Part shown: positions 8,226 through 18,124 of the stretch, one piece after another | Numbering within the stretch: position 1 is the stretch's first letter | Layout of the letters: every line of letters starts with the position of its first letter | Assembly (NCBI GenBank): GCA_027492585.1 | Contig: JAPUEK010000022.1 | Location: 44,524-108,523 of the forward strand | Source of the DNA: Paracoccaceae bacterium | GTDB taxonomy: Bacteria > Pseudomonadota > Alphaproteobacteria > Rhodobacterales > Rhodobacteraceae | Length of the DNA: 64,000 nucleotides | Reading direction: 5' to 3' | Translations under genes and position numbers: made by a program | Notes under the pieces: model-generated | What the model saw: only the letters and a program-made list of their open reading frames with translations | Databases searched by the model: none | What the model was told of the DNA's origin: nothing

Positions 8226-9530
8226 ATGAAAATTGCGATGATCGGGACGGGCTATGTCGGGCTGGTCTCGGGTGTGTGTTTCTCCGATTTCGGTCATGAG
8301 GTCGTCTGCGTCGACAAGGACCCCGCCAAGATCGAGCGTCTGCGGGCAGGTGAAGTGCCGATCTTCGAGCCGGGTCTTGAGGCGCTGATGGCCAAGAACG
8401 TTGCGGCGGGCCGCTTGTCCTTCACGCTCGATCTGGCGGAGGCGGTGGCCGGGGCGGATGCGGTCTTCATCGCGGTCGGCACGCCGACGCGGCGCGGAGA
8501 TGGCCATGCCGACCTGACCTATGTGATGGCGGCCGCGGCGGACATCGGCCGGGCGCTGACCGGCTATGCGGTGATCGTGACGAAATCGACGGTGCCGGTC
8601 GGCACCAACCGCAAGGTTGCCGAAGCCGCGCGGGCGGCCAATCCGGAGGCCGATTTCGACGTGGCCTCCAACCCCGAATTCCTGCGCGAAGGCGCGGCCA
8701 TCGACGATTTCATGCGCCCCGACCGTGTGGTCGTCGGCGTGGAGACGCCGCGCGCGCGCAAGATAATGGGCGACATCTACCGCCCGCTGTTCCTCCGCGA
8801 TTTCCCGGTGGTCTATACCGGGCTCGAAAGCGCCGAGATGATCAAATACGCCGCCAATGCCTTTCTGGCCGCGAAGATCACCTTCATCAACGAGATCGCG
8901 GCGCTTTGCGAGCGGGTCGGCGCCGATATCAAGGATGTCTCCAAGGGCATGGGGATGGACGGGCGCATCGGCAACAAGTTCCTCCATGCCGGGCCGGGCT
9001 ATGGCGGTTCCTGTTTCCCCAAGGATACCAAGGCCCTGGCGCGCATCGGGCAGGATCATGCCGTGCCGATGCAGATCACCGAGACGGTGATCAAGGTCAA
9101 TGAGGAGATCAAGCGCCGCATGATCGAGAAGATCGAGGATCTCTGCGACGGGGCGATGAACGGCAAGACCATCGCCGTGCTGGGGGTGACCTTCAAACCG
9201 AATACCGACGACATGCGCGAGGCGCCTTCGCTGACCATCGTGCCGGCCCTTGTGGGTGCCGGTGCCAAGGTGCGGGTCGCCGATCCGCAGGGCCGGCGCG
9301 AGGGCGAGGCCCTGCTTCCGGGGGTCAAATGGGTGGAAAACCCCTATCAGGCGGCACAGGGCGCGCATCTGGTGGTGCTTTTGACCGAATGGAACGAGTT
9401 CCGCGCCCTCGATCTCGAAAAGCTCGCCAAGAAAATGGAGGTGGCGCGCATGGCCGACCTCCGCAATGTCTATTCACAGGAAGAAGCCGCCGAGGCCGGG
9501 TTCGAAACCTATGTGGGGATCGGCCGCTAG
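8226..9530 (+). CDS. ugd: UDP-glucose 6-dehydrogenase
   Basis: A 434-residue enzyme that oxidises UDP-glucose to UDP-glucuronate, a precursor for capsule and exopolysaccharide. It shows the Rossmann NAD motif MIGTGYVGLVSGVCFSDFGH, the NPEFLREG signature, the catalytic cysteine in PGYGGSCFPKDTKAL and the C-terminal GVTFKPNTDDMREAPS motif. The full length is typical of the family. The start at 8226 is used because the longer frame upstream runs through promoter-like DNA. It converges with manC, with a repeat pair between them. Confidence 0.95.
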   Translation: MKIAMIGTGYVGLVSGVCFSDFGHEVVCVDKDPAKIERLRAGEVPIFEPGLEALMAKNVAAGRLSFTLDLAEAVAGADAVFIAVGTPTRRGDGHADLTYVMAAAADIGRALTGYAVIVTKSTVPVGTNRKVAEAARAANPEADFDVASNPEFLREGAAIDDFMRPDRVVVGVETPRARKIMGDIYRPLFLRDFPVVYTGLESAEMIKYAANAFLAAKITFINEIAALCERVGADIKDVSKGMGMDGRIGNKFLHAGPGYGGSCFPKDTKALARIGQDHAVPMQITETVIKVNEEIKRRMIEKIEDLCDGAMNGKTIAVLGVTFKPNTDDMREAPSLTIVPALVGAGAKVRVADPQGRREGEALLPGVKWVENPYQAAQGAHLVVLLTEWNEFRALDLEKLAKKMEVARMADLRNVYSQEEAAEAGFETYVGIGR

Positions 9531-9560
9531 TATCCGATGAGCCCCGCCGCCTTGGCCGCG

Positions 9561-9637
9561 GACGCTCCGCGGGGGATATTTAGGAAGAGAAGAAAGCCCT
9601 TTCATCTTGCCTTAAATATCCCCGCCGGAGGCTCCTG
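9561..9637. repeat. Palindromic interspersed repeat, paired copy
   Basis: Two inverted halves, GCTCCGCGGGGGATATTT and its near reverse complement AAATATCCCCGCCGGAGGCT, flank AAGAGAAGAAAGCCCTTTCAT. It lies between the convergent ugd and manC genes. An almost identical pair is at 61843-61919. Likely a REP/BIME-like element or bidirectional terminator. Confidence 0.75.
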
Positions 9638-9667
9638 CCCTGTCAGCGGACGGCGCAGTTGGCAGGA

Positions 9668-11107
9668 TCAGCCCTTGGCGCCCTGACCGCGGGCATAGAC
9701 ATCCTCGTAGCGGATGATGTCATCCTCGCCGAGATAGGCGCCGGTCTGCACCTCGATCAGCACCATCGGCACCCGGCCGGGATTTTCGAGCCGGTGCTTC
9801 TCGCCGAGGGGGATGAAGACCGACTGGTTTTCCGTCACCAGCCGCACCTCGGCCCCGATCGTCACGCGGGCGGTGCCGGAGACGACGATCCAGTGCTCGG
9901 CGCGGTGGACATGGCTTTGCAGCGACAGGGCGGCGCCGGGCTTGACCACGATGCGCTTCACCTGAAAACGGTCCGACAGCGCCAGCGTCTCGAACCAGCC
10001 CCAGGGGCGGTGGTCGCGGGGGAAGGTGTCGGCCTGTTTCAGGCCGCGCGCCTTCAGGCCCGCGACGACGGTTTTCACTTCCTGCGCGCGGTCACGCGGA
10101 GCGATCAGCACGGCATCTGCCGTCGCCACCGCCACCATGTCCCGCAGACCGATCCCGACCAGCACCTGTCCGGCGCTGTCGCTGCGGAGAAGGCTGCCCG
10201 AACAGTCGAGCGTCAGCACCTCGCCCGCCGCCGCATTGCCTGCCGCGTCGCGCTCCGGCGCCTCGCGCCAGACCGCATCCCAGTCGCCGAGGTCGGACCA
10301 GCCGGCCCCGAAGGGCACGGCATCGAGATTGTCTGCCCGCTCCATCACCGCGTAGTCGATGGAGATGTCCTCCGCCTGCGCCCATGGCTCCGGCGCGAGG
10401 CGCAGGAAGCCGAGATCGCGCGCGGCCCCGTCCACCGCGGCGGTGACGGGGGGCAGGAGGCCCGGCGCATGGGCGCGGAAGGCGGCAAGCGCGGCTTTGG
10501 CCGTAAAAAGGAAGATCCCGGCATTCCACAGGAAATTCCCGGCCGCGAGCATGGCTTCGGCCCGCGTGACATCCGGTTTCTCGATGAAGCGGCGCAGGGG
10601 CTGGGCCTCACCCTCGACGGCGCGGGTCGAAAGCTCCAGCCAGCCATAGCCGGTTTCCGCCCGGTCCGGCCGGATGCCGAAGGTCACGATGCGCCCGGCC
10701 CTCGCGGCGGGCAGGGCGGCGGCGACCGTGGCGCGAAAGGCCTCCGCATCCGGCACCACATGGTCGGAGGGCGCGACGAGGACCAGAGCCTCCGGGTCGC
10801 CCGCCGCGAGATGCAGGAGCGCCGCGAGGATCGCCGGGGCGGTGTTGCGCCCCTCCGGCTCGATCAGGATCGCGGCCGGATCGGTCTGCAGGGCGGCGAG
10901 CTGCTCCACCACGATGAAGCGGAAATCGCTGTTCGTCACCACCAGCGGGCGCCCGTAGCCCGGCCCGGAAAGCCGTGTCACCGCCTGCTGGAACAGCGAC
11001 AGCGGCCCGAAGATCGGGGAGAACTGCTTCGGAAAGCCCTTGCGCGACGCCGGCCAAAGCCGTGTCCCGGAACCGCCGCACAGTAGTAGGGGGGTGATCT
11101 TGTCCAT
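9668..11107 (-). CDS. manC: Mannose-1-phosphate guanylyltransferase / mannose-6-phosphate isomerase
   Basis: A 479-residue bifunctional enzyme that makes GDP-mannose for surface polysaccharide. The N-terminal nucleotidyltransferase has LLLCGGSGTRLWPASRKG and FPKQF, then VAPSDHVVPD and FIEKPD motifs. The C-terminal cupin (about 345-470) carries the isomerase-type motifs RPWGWFETL, KPGAALSLQSHVHRAEHW and NQSVFIPLGEKHRLENPG. Full length. It belongs functionally with ugd, galE and the kps genes at 33-38 kb. Confidence 0.95.
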   Translation of the reverse strand: MDKITPLLLCGGSGTRLWPASRKGFPKQFSPIFGPLSLFQQAVTRLSGPGYGRPLVVTNSDFRFIVVEQLAALQTDPAAILIEPEGRNTAPAILAALLHLAAGDPEALVLVAPSDHVVPDAEAFRATVAAALPAARAGRIVTFGIRPDRAETGYGWLELSTRAVEGEAQPLRRFIEKPDVTRAEAMLAAGNFLWNAGIFLFTAKAALAAFRAHAPGLLPPVTAAVDGAARDLGFLRLAPEPWAQAEDISIDYAVMERADNLDAVPFGAGWSDLGDWDAVWREAPERDAAGNAAAGEVLTLDCSGSLLRSDSAGQVLVGIGLRDMVAVATADAVLIAPRDRAQEVKTVVAGLKARGLKQADTFPRDHRPWGWFETLALSDRFQVKRIVVKPGAALSLQSHVHRAEHWIVVSGTARVTIGAEVRLVTENQSVFIPLGEKHRLENPGRVPMVLIEVQTGAYLGEDDIIRYEDVYARGQGAKG

Positions 11108-11175
11108 TCATTCGCCTCCAGCCTTTCCGCGCTAGTCCGGTTTTATGGCGGATTTGTGGAAAATGCGCCCCAGCC

Positions 11176-14100
11176 TCAGACCAGATCGTAATTGCTGTTG
11201 CCGATCCGCAGGAAGATATCCGTCATCCCCGCGCCATCGGCAAGCGTCCAGAGGATGCGGCCCGTGGGGAGATGAACGATCTGCGCCTCCGACTGGCTGG
11301 CCGAGCCGATGTCGGGCAGACGGATGATTTCCACCCGGAAATCGCTGCGCTGTGCGCCGATGCCGGTGTAGACGAGAAGATCGCCCTGACTTGCCGAATA
11401 GTCGATGACCAGATCGCTGCCCTCCGCTGCCGTGCCGGAGTGGAGGAACTGATCCGCCCCGGCACCGCCCATCAGCAGGTCGTCGCCCTCGCCCCCCTCC
11501 AGCCGGTCATTGCCGGCGCCCGCCCAGAGCGTGTCATTGCCCGCCCCCCCGATCAGCCGGTCCGCCCCGTCGCCGCCGTAGAATTCATCCGCGCCGCTAC
11601 CGCCGTCGAGCGTGTCATTGCCGCCCCCCCCCCAGAGCGTATCGCTGCCCTCCCTGCCCAGCAGGCTGTCATTGCCCGCATCGCCGTCGATCCGGTCGCT
11701 TGCCGCAGTGCCTGCCAGCGTGTCATGGCCAAGACCGCCGCGCAGACCCTCGATACTGACGTAAATGTCGCCCTTGGCATCGCCGGTGTTGAGCGAGGGG
11801 GTGAGCAGATCGACCTTCACCGCCTTGGTGGAGCTGGAGTAGACCGCCCAGTCATAGCCGTCGCCGCCCTCCAGCCGATCCGCGCCGCCGCCGCCTTCCA
11901 GAATGTCGTTGCCGCTGCCGCCGTAAAGCGTGTCATTGCCGCCGGAGCCGAAGAGCACGTCATTGGCACCGCCGCCCGAAAGGATATCCGCCGCCGCCCC
12001 GCCGCGCAGCGTATCCTCGAAAGCAGAGCCGAGGATCGCCTCGATCTCGGTCAGGATATCGCCGAGCGCATCGCCGAGGTTGCTGGCGGGTTTGGCCAGA
12101 TCGACCCTGACGGCGGCGGCGGCATCGGCATAGCTGGCCCAGTCGGTCCCGGCGCCGCCGGTCAGCACATCTGCCCCCGCGCCGCCGATCAGCGTGTCAT
12201 TGCCGGCCCCGCCGCGCAGCGTATCCGCCCCGTCGCGCCCGGAGATCAGGTCGTCCCCCGCGCCCCCGTCGAAGAGATTGGCCGCGCCGTCCCCCGCAAA
12301 CGTGTCGGCGAAGGCAGAGCCGAGTACCGCCTCGATGCCGAGGAAGACATCCCCCGCCGCGTCGCCGCTGCCGAGCGCCGGATTGGCGAGATCGACCCGC
12401 ACCCCGGCCGCTGCGGTGGCATAGCTGGCCCAGTCCGTGCCGGCGCCCCCATCGAGCCGGTCCGCCCCCGCCCCGCCGATCAGCGTATCATTGCCCGTCC
12501 CGCCAAACAGGCTGTCCTCCGCGCCGCGCCCGGTCAGGATGTCGTTTCCCGCCCCGCCGTCGAGCAGGCTCGCCGTCAGCGCCCCCATCAGCGTGTCATT
12601 TTTTGCCGACCCGATGAGCCCCTCGATGCCGATGAAAATATCGCCTGCCGCATCGCCGCTGCCCGCCACCAGCCCGGCGAGATCGGCGGCGACCGCCTTG
12701 CTGGAGGTGGCATAGCTCACCCAGTCCACCCCCGCCCCGCCATCGAGCCGGTCCGCTCCCGCCCCCCCGTCCAGCGTGTCATTGCCATCGCCACCGAAGA
12801 GCTGATCTGACCCGGCCCGGCCAAAGAGCGCATCATCCCCGCCGCCGCCTGCCAGCAGATCGGTGATCTTGGAGCCGAGCAGCCTGTCGTTGAAGGCGGA
12901 GCCGAGGATACCCTCGATCCCGGTATAGATGTCGCCCGCCGCCTCGCCGGTGTTGAGGGTGCGGGTGGTCAGGTCCACCACGACTGCCGTTCCTGCTTCG
13001 GCATAGCTGGCCCAATCGGTGCCTGCGCCCCCGTCGAGACTGTCGGCGCCTGCGCCACCCGTCAGCGTGTCATTGCCGGCCCCGCCGCGCAGGGTATCGT
13101 TGCCGCCGCCGCCCCAGAGCCGGTTCGCCCCGCCATCGCCGCGCAGATCATCGGCGAAGGCGGAGCCGATCAGCCCCTCGATCCGCAGGAGCGTGTCGCC
13201 CAGAGCCTCGCCGGTGTTGGCGACGGCGCCCGAAAGATCGGCCTTGATCGCCGCGGCGGCATTGGCATAGCTCGCCACATCAATGCCCTCGCCGCCGTCG
13301 AGCGTGTCATTGCCTGCGCCACCCTCCAGCGTGTCATCGCCGGCGCCGCCGAAAAGCCGGTCCGCCCCGCCGCGCCCGGTCAGCAGATCGTCCCCCGCCC
13401 CGCCCTCCATCTCGTCGGCGGTATCGCTGCCCGCGACGGTATCGGCAAAGGCGGAGCCGATCACCGCCTCGATGGAGATCAGCACATCCCCCGCCGCCTC
13501 CCCGGCATTGAGCGCCGGGGTGAGCAGGTCGAGCCGGATGCCGCGGGTGGCATTGGCATAGCTTACGCTGTCCATCCCTTCGCCGCCGTCGAGCCGGTTC
13601 GCGCCGGTGCCGCCTTCCAGGGTATCATTCCCGGCGCCGCCAAAGAGCGTGTCATCCCCGGCGCGGCCCTGGAGCAGGTCATTCCCGGCCCCGCCATAAA
13701 GCAGGTTCCCCCCGGTATCGCCGCCAAGCGTATCCGCGAAGGCGGAGCCGATCAGCCCCTCGATCGTGGCGAAAAGATCCCCGGCCGCCTCCCCCGTATT
13801 GGCGGAAGGGGTGGCAAGGTCGGCACGCAGGCCTGCCGCCGCGCCGTCATAGCTGGCAAGATCGACCCCTTCGCCGCCGTTCAGAAGATCGGCACCCGTT
13901 CCCCCCTCCAGCGTGTCATTGCCCGCCCCGCCGATCAGCGTGTCATCGCCCGCGCGGCCCTGCAACAGATCGCTGCCCGCCCCGCCGTCGAAGGTATTGG
14001 CACTGCCATCCCCCGCCAGCGTATCGTTGAAGGCGGAGCCGAGGACGATTTCCACCCCGATCAGCACATCGCCCGCCGCCTCGCCGCTGCCAAGCGACGG

Positions 14101-15252
14101 GCTGGCCATGTCGAGCCGGACGGCCGCCGTGGCCTGGGCATAGGTCACGGTGTCGATGCCTTCGCCGCCCTCCATCCGGTCCGCCCCGCCGCCGCCGGAA
14201 AGCGTATCATCCCCCGTCCCGCCGAGCAGCGTGTCATTGCCGCCGCGTCCGGTCAGCAGATCGGCCCCGCCACCGCCATCCAGCAGATTTCCCCCCGCAT
14301 CGCCGCGCAGATCATCCGCGCCGGAGGAGCCGCTCACCCCTTCCACCGAGACATAGCTGTCGCCTGCGGCAAGGCCGGTATTGGCAGCGGGATCGGCAAG
14401 ATCGACGGTCAGACCCTGCGGGGAATCGCCGTAATCGGCCATGTCGAAACCGGCCCCGCCGTCGAGCAGATCGGCCCCCGCGCCGCCGGTCATCACGTCA
14501 TTGCCGGCCCCGCCATAGATCGTGTCATTGCCCGCCGAGCCGGTCAGCCGGTCATCGCCGCCGGCGCCGGGGATCGCCACCTCCCGCCGGATCTGCCAGA
14601 CCCAGAGACCCGTCTGGCCGGTGTTGCCGATGGTCTGCGGCAGGGCCAGCAGCGCGGTTTCATTGCCCGAAGCCGCCAGCGTCACCGCCGCCCCGGTGCC
14701 GAGCTTCGTGCCGATCCAGGCGGCCGTCCCGCCGAGCCCGTTCCAGCCGCCTTCCAGATCGCCCGACACCCAGCCGATATCCTCATAGCGCAGCACCACG
14801 TCGAATTCGCCATTGCTGCGGTCGAAAAGCTGGAGCTGGAAGGTGTTCGTCTCCGTCGCGTTGCGGCGATAGAATCCGACATCCTGCCAGGTGATGGTGA
14901 CCGCATCCTCCTGCGGATCGAGGTCGATCCAGACCGGGCCGCTTTCGGCCCCCTCCCCATCCAGCCTTGTATCCACATCGGCATGAAAGGCGGCGATGAA
15001 CGGGGTTGCCAGACCGGCGGGATCGGCCTGGAATCCGGTGATCGCCGCGCCGAAGGACAGAAGGCCATCGGTGCTGAGAAAGATATCGGTCGCCGGCACA
15101 ATGGCCCCGCCGACGAAGAAGCCCTGCTCGAAGACCGCAGACAGGTCGAGCCGCAGCGAGCCGTCATCCGCCCGCTCCATCGCCGTTTCGCCATAACCTG
15201 CCGCCCCGCCAAGCCCGGTCCGGGCTGTGCCATTGCCGGTGATCTGCCCCAT
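11176..15252 (-). CDS. Giant RTX protein with NIDO-like N-terminus and ten tandem modules
   Basis: A 1358-residue acidic, Gly/Asp-rich protein, probably secreted by a type I system: it has no N-terminal signal but has a typical hydrophobic C-terminus. Residues about 15-215 resemble a NIDO domain ([52 protein letters not shown]). Residues about 230-1265 contain ten units of about 97 residues. Each unit has [11 protein letters not shown] calcium-binding nonapeptides and an [20 protein letters not shown] linker. The ATG at 15252 is preferred; a start at 15324 would add 24 odd residues lying on a promoter-like AT-rich stretch. Probable role: adhesion, matrix or biofilm. Confidence 0.85.
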   Translation of the reverse strand: MGQITGNGTARTGLGGAAGYGETAMERADDGSLRLDLSAVFEQGFFVGGAIVPATDIFLSTDGLLSFGAAITGFQADPAGLATPFIAAFHADVDTRLDGEGAESGPVWIDLDPQEDAVTITWQDVGFYRRNATETNTFQLQLFDRSNGEFDVVLRYEDIGWVSGDLEGGWNGLGGTAAWIGTKLGTGAAVTLAASGNETALLALPQTIGNTGQTGLWVWQIRREVAIPGAGGDDRLTGSAGNDTIYGGAGNDVMTGGAGADLLDGGAGFDMADYGDSPQGLTVDLADPAANTGLAAGDSYVSVEGVSGSSGADDLRGDAGGNLLDGGGGADLLTGRGGNDTLLGGTGDDTLSGGGGADRMEGGEGIDTVTYAQATAAVRLDMASPSLGSGEAAGDVLIGVEIVLGSAFNDTLAGDGSANTFDGGAGSDLLQGRAGDDTLIGGAGNDTLEGGTGADLLNGGEGVDLASYDGAAAGLRADLATPSANTGEAAGDLFATIEGLIGSAFADTLGGDTGGNLLYGGAGNDLLQGRAGDDTLFGGAGNDTLEGGTGANRLDGGEGMDSVSYANATRGIRLDLLTPALNAGEAAGDVLISIEAVIGSAFADTVAGSDTADEMEGGAGDDLLTGRGGADRLFGGAGDDTLEGGAGNDTLDGGEGIDVASYANAAAAIKADLSGAVANTGEALGDTLLRIEGLIGSAFADDLRGDGGANRLWGGGGNDTLRGGAGNDTLTGGAGADSLDGGAGTDWASYAEAGTAVVVDLTTRTLNTGEAAGDIYTGIEGILGSAFNDRLLGSKITDLLAGGGGDDALFGRAGSDQLFGGDGNDTLDGGAGADRLDGGAGVDWVSYATSSKAVAADLAGLVAGSGDAAGDIFIGIEGLIGSAKNDTLMGALTASLLDGGAGNDILTGRGAEDSLFGGTGNDTLIGGAGADRLDGGAGTDWASYATAAAGVRVDLANPALGSGDAAGDVFLGIEAVLGSAFADTFAGDGAANLFDGGAGDDLISGRDGADTLRGGAGNDTLIGGAGADVLTGGAGTDWASYADAAAAVRVDLAKPASNLGDALGDILTEIEAILGSAFEDTLRGGAAADILSGGGANDVLFGSGGNDTLYGGSGNDILEGGGGADRLEGGDGYDWAVYSSSTKAVKVDLLTPSLNTGDAKGDIYVSIEGLRGGLGHDTLAGTAASDRIDGDAGNDSLLGREGSDTLWGGGGNDTLDGGSGADEFYGGDGADRLIGGAGNDTLWAGAGNDRLEGGEGDDLLMGGAGADQFLHSGTAAEGSDLVIDYSASQGDLLVYTGIGAQRSDFRVEIIRLPDIGSASQSEAQIVHLPTGRILWTLADGAGMTDIFLRIGNSNYDLV
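11470..14560 (-). repeat. Tandem 291-bp coding repeats (ten RTX modules)
   Basis: Within the RTX gene, a unit of about 291 bp (97 codons) recurs ten times. The landmarks are the protein segments GEAAGD or GDAAGD followed by an IE(G/A)xxGSAF motif. The units differ at many codons, so they are not recent exact duplications, but they are regular enough to allow recombination and to cause assembly collapse. Confidence 0.8.
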
Positions 15253-15438
15253 CTCGGCCCCCGTTTCCACCGCAGACAGTCTTGGCCTGCAAGGTGAAGG
15301 AAGACTTAAGGGGAAAATCATCATCTCTATGATTTCATTATAATTATCCGGAAGAACCGCTTTCCTGCCGCAAAGGCTCCCCGCTTGCGTCGCCCCCGGC
15401 CTTCAGGGTCGGAGGCGGGTGTTCAGGGGTGGACGGCT
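15253..15438. promoter_or_regulatory. Shared promoter region of two divergent RTX genes
   Basis: A conspicuous AT-rich island (about 15305-15350) lies between the two divergent genes. Read on the minus strand it contains ATAATTATAATGAAATCAT, with a TATAAT-like box about 80 bp upstream of the minus-strand start. No operator could be assigned. Confidence 0.45.
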
Positions 15439-16911
15439 GTGCAATTTCGGGTGGTTTCAACCTATCTGGCCAATACGCTTGGCTTTTCAGCCATCGCCGA
15501 CGGGCTCGCGGTGGTGGAGCAGGGCGGTTATGCCCGGCTGGTCTATGCCCAGCGGGGCGGCAGCCAGTTGGGGGTGATCGACCTTGGAGCGGCCGCGGCG
15601 CCCGCCGCCGATCCGGGCGATCCTGTCGTGGGCCAGGCGGCCACGGGCGCTCTGGCGGTGCAGGCGACGACGGGTTTGCCGCGCGTCTATGTCACCAACG
15701 CCTGGTCGGTGCCGCTGCGGGCCGCGCCGCTGGCGCAATCGGCGACCACGGCCTCTCCGGTCAATGTCGGCTCCAGCCTCGGTGCGCTGTCCGGCGTCAC
15801 CGCCTTCGAGATCATCGAGCGCGGCGCCACCGACATCGCCGTCGTGGCGCAGCGCGGGGTGGAGGGGCTGCGGATCTTCACCCTCTCGGATGGGGGGGCT
15901 CTGAGCCTTGTCGGCAGCATCAGCGACGGACCGAAGGCCTATGTGCAGGAGGTCAGCGATCTGGCGAGCGTCACGGCCGGCGGACAGAGCTATCTGCTCG
16001 TGCTCTCGGCGCTCGAAAACGGGCTGACGAGCTATCAGATCGGCGCGGCGGGGCAGGCGGTCTTCATCGACACGCTCGGGATGCGCGACGGGCTGGCGGT
16101 CAACGGGCCGGTGGCGATGCAGGTGGCAAAGATCGGCGGGCAGGATTTCGCGGTGATCGCCGCGACCGGCTCTTCCTCCTTGTCCGTGGTGCGGGTCAAT
16201 CCGATGGGGGTGCTGTTCCAGACCGACCATGTGATCGACGACCGCTCCACCCGGTTTGCCGATGTGGCTGCCCTCGACATGTTCGTGGCGCAGGACCGGG
16301 TTTTCGTCGTGGCGGCGGGCAGCGATGCCGGGGTGACGGTGCTGGAGCTGCTGCCGGGGGGGCGGCTGATGCCTTACCTCAGCGTGGCGCTCGAAAGCGG
16401 GGCGGGCATGGCCAATGTCACCGGCATCGCCGCGCATATGCTGTCGGCGACCCGTGCGGCGCTGCTGCTGAGCGATGCGCGGGGCGACCGGATCAGCCAT
16501 TTCGAGCTGGACCTGGGCAGCCTTGGTCAGATCATCACGGCCAACGGCGGGGTGGTGACGGGAACCGCGCTCGACGACCGCATCCTCGGCTCCGCTGCGG
16601 CCGAGACCTTGCAGGGCGGGGCGGGCAATGACTGGATCCATGACGGCGGCGGGGCGGACCAGTTGCGCGGCGGGGCGGGGGCGGATGTCTTCGTCTTTGC
16701 CCGCGACGGGGCGGTGGACCGGGTGCTGGATTTCGAGCGGGGCATCGACCGGCTCGATGTCAGCGACTGGGGCCGGATCTACGGGATAGAGGCGCTGACC
16801 ATCGCCTCCACCAGCACCGGGGCGGTGGTGAGCTATGGCAATGAGCAGCTTGTCCTCACCTCCTCCACCAATACGCCGCTGACCCTGACGGCGGCGGATT
16901 TCCTCTTCTGA
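15439..16911 (+). CDS. Propeller-like protein with C-terminal RTX repeat
   Basis: A 490-residue protein from a GTG at 15439, with AGGGGTGG upstream; an earlier TTG at 15385 is possible. Residues about 1-365 consist of recurring 40-60 residue beta-rich units (LAVVEQGGYARLVYAQRGG; DIAVVAQRGVEGLRIFTLSD; VFVVAAGSDAGVTVLELLPG), suggesting a beta-propeller like those of lactonase-type proteins. The C-terminus has one hemolysin-type calcium-binding cluster (GGAGNDWIHDGGGADQLRGG) and the VFVFARDGAVDRVLDFERG ending typical of type I secreted proteins. Secretion is inferred; enzymatic activity is unknown. Confidence 0.75.
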   Translation: MQFRVVSTYLANTLGFSAIADGLAVVEQGGYARLVYAQRGGSQLGVIDLGAAAAPAADPGDPVVGQAATGALAVQATTGLPRVYVTNAWSVPLRAAPLAQSATTASPVNVGSSLGALSGVTAFEIIERGATDIAVVAQRGVEGLRIFTLSDGGALSLVGSISDGPKAYVQEVSDLASVTAGGQSYLLVLSALENGLTSYQIGAAGQAVFIDTLGMRDGLAVNGPVAMQVAKIGGQDFAVIAATGSSSLSVVRVNPMGVLFQTDHVIDDRSTRFADVAALDMFVAQDRVFVVAAGSDAGVTVLELLPGGRLMPYLSVALESGAGMANVTGIAAHMLSATRAALLLSDARGDRISHFELDLGSLGQIITANGGVVTGTALDDRILGSAAAETLQGGAGNDWIHDGGGADQLRGGAGADVFVFARDGAVDRVLDFERGIDRLDVSDWGRIYGIEALTIASTSTGAVVSYGNEQLVLTSSTNTPLTLTAADFLF

Positions 16912-16990
16912 GCCAAGCTGTTTGCACTTTACGAACGCTTTGGAACGCGGCAAGACACCGCTGGCGCGAAGGCTTCGGACGGAAAAGACG

Positions 16991-17974
16991 ATGCAGCATG
17001 TTCTGGTGACGGGGGGGGCGGGATACATCGGCTCCCATGCCTGCAAGGCGCTGGCCGGGGTGGGGTTCATCCCGGTTGCCTTCGACAACCTTTCGACCGG
17101 CTGGGCGGAAGCGGTGAGGTTCGGCCCGCTCGTGCAGGGCGATCTTCTGGACCGTGCGGCGGTGGAGGCGGCCTTTGCCCGCTATCGCCCGGTGGCGGTC
17201 ATGCATTTCGCGGCGCTGTCGCTGGTCGGCGATTCGATGAAGGACCCCGGCCGCTACTGGCGGGTGAACACCGGCGCGGCGCTCAATCTCATCGAGGCGG
17301 CGGTGGCGCAAGGCTGCCTGAATTTCGTCTTCTCCTCCACCTGCGCCACCTATGGCGATCAGGACGGGGTGATGCTGGACGAAACCACGCCGCAGCGCCC
17401 GATCAATGCCTATGGCGGATCGAAGCGCGCCATCGAGGACATGCTGCGCGATTTCGGCGCGGCCTCGGGGTTGCAGCATGTGATCTTCCGCTATTTCAAC
17501 GTCGCGGGGGCGGACCCGGAGGGGGAGCTGGGCGAGCAGCACCGGCCGGAGACCCATCTCATTCCTCTGATGCTCGATGCGATCGAGGGGCGGCGCCCGG
17601 CGCTGACCCTGTTCGGCACCGATTACCCGACACCGGACGGAACCTGCGTGCGCGATTACGTCCATGTCTCCGATCTGGTGCAGGCCCATGTGCTCGGGCT
17701 GCAATGGCTGCTCGACGGGCGCGGCAACCGGGAATTCAACCTCGGCTCCGGGCGCGGCTTCTCGGTGAAAGAGGTGATCGAGGCCTCGCGCCATGTCACC
17801 AACCGCGCCGTCCCGGTGATCGAAGGGCCGCGCCGGGCGGGGGATGCGGCATCGCTCGTCTCCGGCTCGCAGCGTGCGGTGGAGGAACTGGGCTGGCGGC
17901 CGGAACGCTCCACCCTCCAGCAGATGATCTCCGACGCCCATGGCTGGAGCCAGAAGCCGGGCTACAGCCGCTAG
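16991..17974 (+). CDS. galE: UDP-glucose 4-epimerase
   Basis: A 327-residue SDR-family enzyme interconverting UDP-glucose and UDP-galactose. The N-terminal NAD motif is VTGGAGYIGSHACKAL, the catalytic Ser-Tyr-Lys set is visible (FSSTCATYGD; YGGSKRAIED), and the family segments VFRYFNVAGADP-like and DGTCVRDYVHVSDL are present. The ATG at 16991 is chosen because it directly precedes the Rossmann motif and has GGAAAAG upstream. It converges on the next gene through a hairpin repeat. Confidence 0.95.
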   Translation: MQHVLVTGGAGYIGSHACKALAGVGFIPVAFDNLSTGWAEAVRFGPLVQGDLLDRAAVEAAFARYRPVAVMHFAALSLVGDSMKDPGRYWRVNTGAALNLIEAAVAQGCLNFVFSSTCATYGDQDGVMLDETTPQRPINAYGGSKRAIEDMLRDFGAASGLQHVIFRYFNVAGADPEGELGEQHRPETHLIPLMLDAIEGRRPALTLFGTDYPTPDGTCVRDYVHVSDLVQAHVLGLQWLLDGRGNREFNLGSGRGFSVKEVIEASRHVTNRAVPVIEGPRRAGDAASLVSGSQRAVEELGWRPERSTLQQMISDAHGWSQKPGYSR

Positions 17975-18012
17975 GCGGGACTATTCGGCGCGGGGAGCCC
18001 CCTGGTCGGGCG

Positions 18013-18068
18013 CCGGAGGGGTTTTGCACCCCTCCGGACCTCCCCGCAGGATATTTATGGCAAGATGA
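18013..18068 (+). repeat. Hairpin plus interspersed repeat, long form
   Basis: A perfect 9-bp stem (CCGGAGGGG/CCCCTCCGG, loop TTTTGCA) runs directly into the repeat core ACCTCCCCGCAGGATATTT. A reverse-complement copy of about 55 bp with only a few differences lies at 32035-32091. It sits between convergent genes and is probably a bidirectional terminator or REP-like element. Confidence 0.7.
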
Positions 18069-18124
18069 AGGGGGGAGGGGGCCTTGCGCCGGGTTGCGGC
18101 CTCCTGCCTGACCGGCGACCGGGT

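Noticed and set aside
11272..12810. Plus-strand frame opposite the RTX array
   Set aside because: Its regular repeats only mirror the RTX modules on the other strand.
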